From contig JAQQWL010000007.1 in NCBI GenBank assembly GCA_038363925.1, positions 744,001-808,000 on the forward strand: a stretch of DNA of 64,000 bases, written 5' to 3'. The notes under the pieces are model-generated. The model was not told where the DNA came from. It saw nothing but the letters and a program-made list of their open reading frames with translations, and searched no databases. Of the stretch, positions 56,742-64,000 are shown in pieces; positions within the stretch are counted from its first letter, which is position 1, and the number at the start of each line of letters is the position of its first letter. The position numbers and the translations under genes were made by a program. Source of the stretch: Apiospora phragmitis (taxonomy: Eukaryota; Ascomycota; Sordariomycetes; Amphisphaeriales; Apiosporaceae).

Positions 56742-58628
56742 ATGTACCTCATAAGCGAGCTGCGCGTTTTTATTATTAAGCTTTATAAATTATAAATTAA
56801 TTCGATTATAACGTTTAAAACTAATTAAATATATTAATAATTATTATTTTTAAAGGTTTTTATATTATTTTAATAAGTACGCGTATTATACCCGGGCTCT
56901 CCGTAAATTTTATAGCGTTATAAGCGTGTTTTAAACGTTTTTATATAATTACTCCTCCGACGCGATTCGTTTTATAACTATTTATTAACGTCTTTTTAAA
57001 ATTATAAGTCTTTTTTACTTTATATACGAAATGATCCTCTATCTTATAGCCGTTTTTTTTCGTACGGCGGCGCCGGCTAAACATTTTATTTACTTTTTAA
57101 AATATCGCGTTCTTACCTTTTAAACGAGTAACTCGATATATAACTTACGTTATAACCTTTACGATCTAATTAAGACTAATTAAAATAAACGTCGGAAAAT
57201 TATTTTAATATTATATAATATAGTTTCTAATATATTCGGTTTAAAACTAAGCCTTAATTAAATTATTTAAGGTTTTTAATTCTTAAGAGATAAATAGGCT
57301 AAAAGACGTCCCCGGAGGTATTAAAATACGTAACTTTATATTTAACTATAAAATAATATATTCCGAATTATACGAAACGAGTCCTATTTTTCGAAAGCTT
57401 CTTTATATATTCGAAACGGTAAAAATCGCCTAAAACGCTTTTAAAAACGTTAATAAGAAGTCCTCTTTAAAAATATAAATAATATACGCCCGTATAAAAC
57501 CTTTAATTTCTTTCCCGTACGCCTTTTTTAATCTATAAAAATAGCCGTTATTAAAAGGTTAAAGCTTATACGACGAATAAGAAGGTATATAAAGTGTAAT
57601 AATCGAGCTCTCTTTATAATAAAGCTCGAAAACTATTAAGTAATAGCTTTCGTAGCCGTCTAGGACTAAAAGGCGATAACAACCCTTTATACGAGACTTA
57701 ATATATTAATTAAAGTATTAAATCTAGTCCTCGCCTCTTTTATTTATAATTTAATTATATTTAATAATTACGATCACTTAATCCTTCGGTAATAAGCTAT
57801 TTTTATACTAAGAAAAGAGGTACGTTTTCCCGGTAAAAATAATATATAAAAGGATGGCGTAACCGTTTAATCCGACGCCCTAGATAACTATAACTTATTC
57901 TTAATTCTTTTACTGTATTACTTTAAGCCTTCCGCGTCGATTAAAAGTGGTTACGATTATTTCGAACGAGATTTAATTTATAAGAAACTTAGTTTTATTA
58001 AAATTATATATATCCTTTTTTTATATCTTATACTTATTAATTATATTTCGTATAAAAATAAATTACGCGCGATACGCGTTAAGATTTTTATAAAAGATTT
58101 TTTAATAATCGATTCTTCGGTTAAAACGCGTCCGGAGGTCTAGTTATTATTATATAAAGTTAAAGGCCTAATTAACGCCGACGCGTTTCGCGTCGCGTAA
58201 ACTAAGTAATCGATTCGTTATATCTTTTATACTACTTAGCCGAGGAAAAAACGATCGTGTATTTAAATTAATAATATATCGAAGAATTAATTCTTTTTTA
58301 AAATTAAAAAGCTTTCGAAAGTTTATAGAAATTTTAAATCGTAATCGAATTCCGCGTTATTAGCTGCGTAACGTTAACTCTAAGATATAATATATCGCTA
58401 TAGCTTTTTATATACTTAATTTCGAGTTATTTTAAAACGCTTAAAGCGTTAAATTAAACCTTTTTTCTTTATTTTTTAATTCTATACTTATTAAAGGAAA
58501 AAAGTTAATATAAAGTTAATTATAAAAAAGTTAATTATAAGAAAGTTAATTATAAGAAAGTTAATGATAAGAAAGTTAATTAAAAGTGCGCAGCTCGCTT
58601 ATATACGCAGCTCGCTTATAAGGTACGT
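56742..58628 (-). mobile_element. Pogo/Fot1-like DNA transposon, copy C (1,887 bases)
   Basis: The left end is ATGTACCTCATAAGCGAGCT, and the right end is its inverse with two tandem AAGCGAGCTGCG units (58,588-58,628). TA lies on both sides (56740-56741, 58629-58630). It aligns along its length with copies A and B, and in reverse with the outer copy at 17156-20801. Terminal sequences group it with the outer copy (AGCTGCG type) rather than with A and B (GAATGTC type). The minus strand carries broken transposase, including a DDE-region piece near 57,850-57,960. An array of four or five GTTAATTATAAGAAA-like units lies just inside the right end (about 58,505-58,585). Confidence 0.87.
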
Positions 58629-58639
58629 TATATAATAAA

Positions 58640-59061
58640 TGTCGAGATTTTAATAAGAGTTAAAGATTTAACTCGACGAGATTTTATAAGATTTACGAGA
58701 TTTTTAAATTAATAAAAAAAGAAAAGAAATATATATTAATAAACGTTTTTTATATATTTTATAAGTAAACGATTAATATAATAAACTTTAAAAGGCGAGG
58801 GTTTAAAACTTTAAGTTTTATATTTATTTATTAAGTTTATTATATATTATATGTATAAGTTTATTAAAATAATAAGAACTGAGGTTTTTTATATTACTTT
58901 AAAAAAGGTGTTACGTACTTACGCGTACGAACCCCTTTCTTATTTTATTAAAAGGGGTATACGATACCCTTTATAGCTCGTATTAAAAATAGATATAAAT
59001 AATAAAATAAAAATAATTAAACCTCAATTAAAACCGGAATTACCGTATATACGAGAACTTA
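58640..59061 (-). repeat. LTR-like repeat, inverted relative to the one at 61568
   Basis: The + strand reads TGTCGAGATTTT at the left and ACGAGAACTTA at the right, so it has TG...CA-type ends on the minus strand. Its right 185 bases match 61568-61768 in reverse, sharing GGGGTATACGATACCC and ACCCCTTTCTTAT-type sequence. No target duplication was clear. Confidence 0.6.
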
Positions 59062-61567
59062 TTTAATATTAATTAATAATTACCTGTAGCGATTATAAAT
59101 TAATAAAAGTAAAGAGACGGTTCTACGCCCCTATCGATATAAAGGCGACCGTATTAAAGAGCCCCGAGAATTTCCGCCCGTTAAAGATTCGGAGGAAGAG
59201 CCGAACTAAATTAACCGTACAAGGAGGAACCTCTTTTCTTAAGTATATATTATAAGGAGGAAACCAGGTTTCGAATTATATACGAAACTAGTTAAGCTAT
59301 ATATAATTATATATTTAAATAACTTTATTATATAATTTATAAAATAATAACTTTTATTAAATAAAATTAATCGCGGTCGGCGAATCGAGATTAAGCTTAA
59401 ATATACCGAACCTAGATAAACCGACGACTTTAAACCTTAAACCGCTTACGTACGAAAAAGTATTTTAAAATATCGGAATTTTTTTAATAGTTTAAAAAAA
59501 AAAATATTAACTTCGCTCTTTAAAAATTCGAACCTTTAAATATATTTTTTAAAAAAATAATACCCGAATTATTTATAATATACCTTATATAATACTTTTT
59601 AAAATATTATATATTAAAAATAAAAAGGACCTCCTTTAAAAAATCGTTTATTATAAAATTTAATAAATAAATTAAATATTAATTTAATTAAATTAACCGT
59701 ATATTTTAAAAAGAGCCTTTTAATTATTTTAAAAAATACGGAATTAATATATTAACGGACGGATCCTTTAAAACTGAGCTTATAAGTTTAATACTACCGG
59801 CCGATCCTATATATTAATAAAACCGACCGGCAGAACCGACTTCGGAAACCTAAAAGAGGATATTCTATACTCTTCCCGAGAACAAACAATCAAAGAACCG
59901 CCGCCTAAACGAGAGACACCCGGTCTCCGTACGAAGCAATTGTTCGCGACACTATAGGGCACTTTAAAACCAACGTTTAATCCGGAATTTTAAATACTTC
60001 AGGCCTGACGTCCAACCCTGGATTCCTAAGTACCCAAGCGTCGCAAGACGTTATCCTTTTTCTTTTTCCGACTCCGATACCGCCGGACCAGACGGCACAA
60101 TTATTTAGTCTAATATATATTACGAAATACGATATCCCTTTAAGCCGAGCTATTTATAACGGTAAAATCGATTAAAATAAGGTCGTTACTTTTTCGAAAG
60201 TGTAAAAAAAAAGAAAAGAACTATACCGGTAAGCCGTACGACATCTTTTACGATAAAGTATAGATATTTATCGGAACATGCCGACGGCTAAATATATTAA
60301 AAAACTAATACTATATAATTTTCTTAAATATTCTTTCCGGCCGTGCGGAAGTATTTTATTTTAATTATATTAAACTTAAAAAGAAATAGGACGAAATATA
60401 TTATTTAATAAACTCGTACTTTAATATAATAATAAATTACGTATAATATTTTACGGATTAAATAATAACTTCTTTCGTATAAATAAAAAATAAGAACGTC
60501 GAAAAACAGCTTATCAAGGTTTTAAAAATCCTACTAAATAAGCTCTAGCTCGTATAACGAGCCCTCGGAAAGGGATTCGAAAAAGAGATCGCTTTTTATA
60601 CCTCCGTCGTAAGAGCTTATCGAGGAGTTCCGGAATTTTTATGAGCCCTTATTTATTAAAAATTAATATATAAAGCGCTATTTTTAAACCTTCGCGTATC
60701 GTTAAATATAATAACGGATTAAATATTATTAAAACGATATTTAACGGAAAAACTATATCGAAACCTAGCTAAAAATACGTACTTAATTAATAAACGGTTT
60801 ATAAATAACCGTACGTAAAAAAACCGACTAATTTATAATAATAAATTATTATATAATAACCGACTATTAAAATAAAAAAGTAATTAGCGACCCGTTAACA
60901 CCTTTTAATTAAGGTTATTATATAAGAACCGGCAGTTTAAACGAAGAACCTGCCGAATCTGCCATATTAATTAATAAACTACCTAGCCGAAAAGCGAACC
61001 CGTATAATAATCTAATACTTCTAAGCGTGTAATAACGTGGGACAGGATCTCCTTACCTAGGAAAAATATAAGGATTTCGTCCGAAACTAGGAAGGGAAAA
61101 AAGAGGAGCTAAAAGACGATAAAAAAGAGTACGACTATTTCGATCCGGAAAACGTACGATAAGGCATTACTTATTTAACGGACGCCGCGTTCTATTACCG
61201 GCTTATTAGCGAGGATATTTATTTAACGAATATTTAGTTAAACTAGGAATAATAAACGAGAAAAGATTAATAATCGATATTATATCGCTTCGAGAATTAT
61301 ACAAAAAAGGGAGATCTCGGAGATCTGCTAGGTCGACGGCCGAAATAACCCTATAGACGCCTTTACTAAGAAATCCCTAAATAAAGCCCTCGAGTAGATA
61401 GTCTCGACGAATAGCCTTACCGTATATATAAAAACGTATATCGAGCGGCTAGACTTATACGGTAAGTAAAAAAAAAAAGAGATACGATTTTTAATAAAGT
61501 ATAACGTAATTCGGTATACGAAAACGGGTATTTATTATTATTATTACTTTTAAATAGTTCTATTAAA
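59062..61567 (+). mobile_element. Ty1/copia-like remnant between inverted LTR-like repeats
   Basis: At 61,325-61,470 the plus strand reads VDGRNNPIDAFTKKSLNKAL, then IVSTNSLTV and ERLDLYGK, which I recognise as the end of copia-type RNase H. A purine run (about 61,465-61,485) follows and then an LTR-like repeat. Upstream, 59,100-61,300 is RIP-mutated; a gag-like charged region may lie near 60,200-60,700, but RT and integrase motifs are not evident, so there is probably an internal deletion. Confidence 0.55.
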
Positions 61568-61768
61568 TGGGCTCTCGTATGTACGGTGGTTCCGGTTTTA
61601 ATCGGGGTTTAATCGTTCTTATTCTATTATTTATGTTTATTTTTAATAGGAGTTACGAGGGGTATCGTATACCCCTTTTAATGAAATAAGAAAGGGGTTT
61701 GTACGCGTAGGTATGTAATACCCTTTTTAGAGTAATATGGATAGCTTTAGTTCTAGTTATTTTAATAT
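61568..61768 (+). repeat. LTR-like repeat (partial), right copy
   Basis: Starts TGGGCTCTCGTATGTACGG after the copia RNase H remnant. It is homologous to 58876-59061 in reverse. The right boundary is uncertain. Confidence 0.6.
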
Positions 61769-64000
61769 TAATAGTTTTTTATTTTAGCGATAGAATTAGC
61801 TTGTTCCCCTTTTTAGATACGAGTTTTCTCTCTACGAGGGTCTTGTACGGTTGGGTTGCTCTAATCCGGTATTAGGTACCTGTTTGAACTGTATAGGTAA
61901 TGCTATACCTTCTTGACGTCGTTTTGGCTAGGTGGCAGGTTTACTCGATTAGTTATTCTAGTTGTTCGTCCGAAAGTAGTAATAGTAATAGGGGGACCGT
62001 CGCATATTTTAATACGTTATACCTTATAAGGGATTAATAAGAGTAGTTTTATAAATAAATATTTTTTTATATATAAATAATTCGTATAGTATAAATTTTT
62101 TTTTTTATATATATATATTTTCTTTTTTAAAATATTATATAAAAATAAATTATATATTTATATATATATTTATAAATATATATATATATATTTACGCGAT
62201 ATTTAATTAATAAATTATTAATTTTTCTAATATTATTATTATTAATATAGTTAATCGTAATTAACGTTAAGTAATATTATTAACTTTTTTAATTTAAAAT
62301 TAATAAGTTATATTTATATTTTATATTAATATATAATATCTTATTTTTTTTTAGTTTTTAACGTTTATTAATTTCGTACGATAAAATAAGGAAGTTCGCG
62401 TTTATAACTTACCGAGCCGCGATATCGAGATACGCGTGCCGGTAAACGATAATATTCGCCGCCTGTTCGCTCGTATTATTCGTTGCGAGGGTTACTTCTA
62501 TACGGTTCTCGTCTAGTCGCGCGGTAATATTAATAGCGTTTATAATAATCGGTGCGTCCAGTCCTGTATTCTGTTCCGTAAGTACGTTCATTTCGACGGA
62601 TACTAGGACGGCGCTTATACTTTATACATTTAAGCTTCGCACAGTAACCGGTGTTTATATTACAGTTCACGATTCGTAAACCTTAATCCCGATAATAACG
62701 AGAATGGAGGTAGTGGTGATAGAGTTAAAGTAATGGTTATATAACGATAAGTTAGTAATAAATAAAGTAAATAGTTTTTATATATATATAAGTAGCGTTT
62801 TTATACGGTTATTTTTATCGTATTATTCGTTTAAATTATAATATATTACGGTTTTTTTTTTTAATTTTTATATAATATTTAATAAATAAAATATATTAAT
62901 AATAATTATATAAAGAAGGATTAATAAAAGAAATCTCTTTTTTTTTATATCTCTTTTTTTTAATTACTCGCCGTGCGAGTTTAGCCTTTCGATATACGCT
63001 TTCGTGTGTACGGTGAGGCTGTTTATCGAGATTAGTTATTCGAGGGCCTTGTTTAGGGATACTTTAATAAAAGTATTTGCCGGATTATTTCTATTATTAA
63101 TATAGTAAACCTTTAATATCTCCTTTTTTTTATACGATTCCCGGAGGGATATAATATTAATTATAAGCATTTTCTCGTTTATTATACCTAGCTTAATTAG
63201 GTAATCGTAAAATGATCTCGAATTTATATAAAGGGTTATTAGAATATTTTAAAATTTTAATATTTATACGATTTTTTTAAGCGTAATATTTAATATAATA
63301 CCGCTATTTATACCGAAGGTTATACTATATAATTCGTTAATTAATACGTTTTTAATAATTTTTTTATATTTAATCGAGCTTTAATAAATAATATTATTAT
63401 AAATTTAGAATTTATCTTTTATATAATAAATCTTTTAGCTTAATAAGATTAAGTATCTAAATTAAGAGGTTAGGTTTTTATTATTTATAAACGAGCCGTT
63501 AATAAAAAATATATATTTTTATATAGTAAAGGTTAAGCGGGATATATTTTAAGCCGCGTATCTAATTCTGGATTTATTAATTAATTCGTATGTTTAGGAT
63601 TTTAATATTTTTATCTTTTAGGGTTTATATTTAAGCGGCGATAGATAGGTTATACGCTGCCTCTAGCTGATAAATAGATACGAGATATGCCCTTTTCGTA
63701 CGTTAAGAGACGTATTACTAGCTTTTATCGATAGTTTTCGGGTTAATAAGTTTTAATTAATTAGCTTGTCCTTTTTATTCGAAAAGGATATCGTATAATT
63801 TTAATCGAATTTTATTTTTATTAAACTCGATCGGCGTGTTTTTAATTAAGATGTTCTTTAGTTTTATACGGAATTATTCCTTTATTAGCTTTTTTTCTTT
63901 TTTTTTTTAAAAAAAGGGTTATAGCGAAGCTAAATGTATCGTTAATTTATATTATTATAATATTAAAAGTATTCGGTTTTTTTATAATAAATAATAAATA
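61769..64000. repeat. RIP-mutated AT-rich DNA to the window end, with GC-richer islets
   Basis: No element could be assigned. Islets with more C and G occur at about 61,800-62,030 and 62,390-62,700. The latter holds a 60-codon minus-strand frame (62,591-62,409) without recognisable domain. TATATA tracts lie at about 62,100-62,200. Confidence 0.55.

Noticed and set aside
58505..58585. GTTAATTATAAGAAA-type tandem units as a CRISPR-like array
   Set aside because: Short contiguous tandem units with no spacers, lying inside the end of pogo copy C of a fungal genome.

Overview
The window looks like nuclear DNA from a filamentous ascomycete (Pezizomycotina, probably a Sordariomycete). Intact genes have GC-rich third positions and short GT-AG introns of about 50-130 bases. 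Their products are fungal: a secreted GH31 alpha-glucosidase, Yth1, a DUF1776 protein and a cipB-like reductase. More than half of the window is AT-rich repeat DNA that carries the transition pattern of repeat-induced point mutation (RIP).

Layout. Positions 1-16,140 form a normal gene-rich arm: an intron-containing tRNA-Asn, a three-exon MDR/quinone-reductase-like gene, a signal-peptide membrane protein, a GH31 alpha-glucosidase (eight exons, minus strand, one frameshift), yth1, and a three-exon DUF1776 gene. It ends in a decayed FAD-oxidoreductase tail at the edge of the repeats. About 16,141-20,950 is a RIP-mutated block built from one pogo/Fot1-like DNA transposon inserted into an older inverted copy of the same family. 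About 20,960-29,820 is a GC-normal island of damaged genes: a pogo transposase tail, a SNF2 gene with one in-frame stop, an SDR fragment and a TRIP4/ASC-1-like fragment truncated head to head, and a GH3 fragment. About 29,830-55,245 is a 25 kb repeat block: a chromodomain-type Ty3/gypsy element (here L1) inserted in opposite orientation into a relative (L2), a second pogo lineage, and another gypsy element (L3) that carries a pogo copy. About 55,250-56,715 is a small GC-normal islet with a decayed PNP_UDP-domain fragment and a truncated hypothetical gene. From 56,716 to the end there is another pogo copy, an inverted pair of LTR-like repeats around copia-like remnants, and unassigned RIP-mutated DNA.

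How it fits together. The repeats were assembled by successive insertions that can be ordered from exact target-site duplications (AAGGT for L1, AAAAC for L2, a RIP-altered five-mer for L3, TA for the pogo copies). Genes next to the blocks are truncated or carry stop codons of the kind expected when RIP spreads from repeats into flanking DNA. In one case the TA into which a transposon inserted appears to have been made by RIP itself. I did not find a convincing new multi-gene system. The most notable content is this interplay between RIP, nested transposons and decaying neighbours, plus an accessory SNF2 gene with an unusual N-terminal region.
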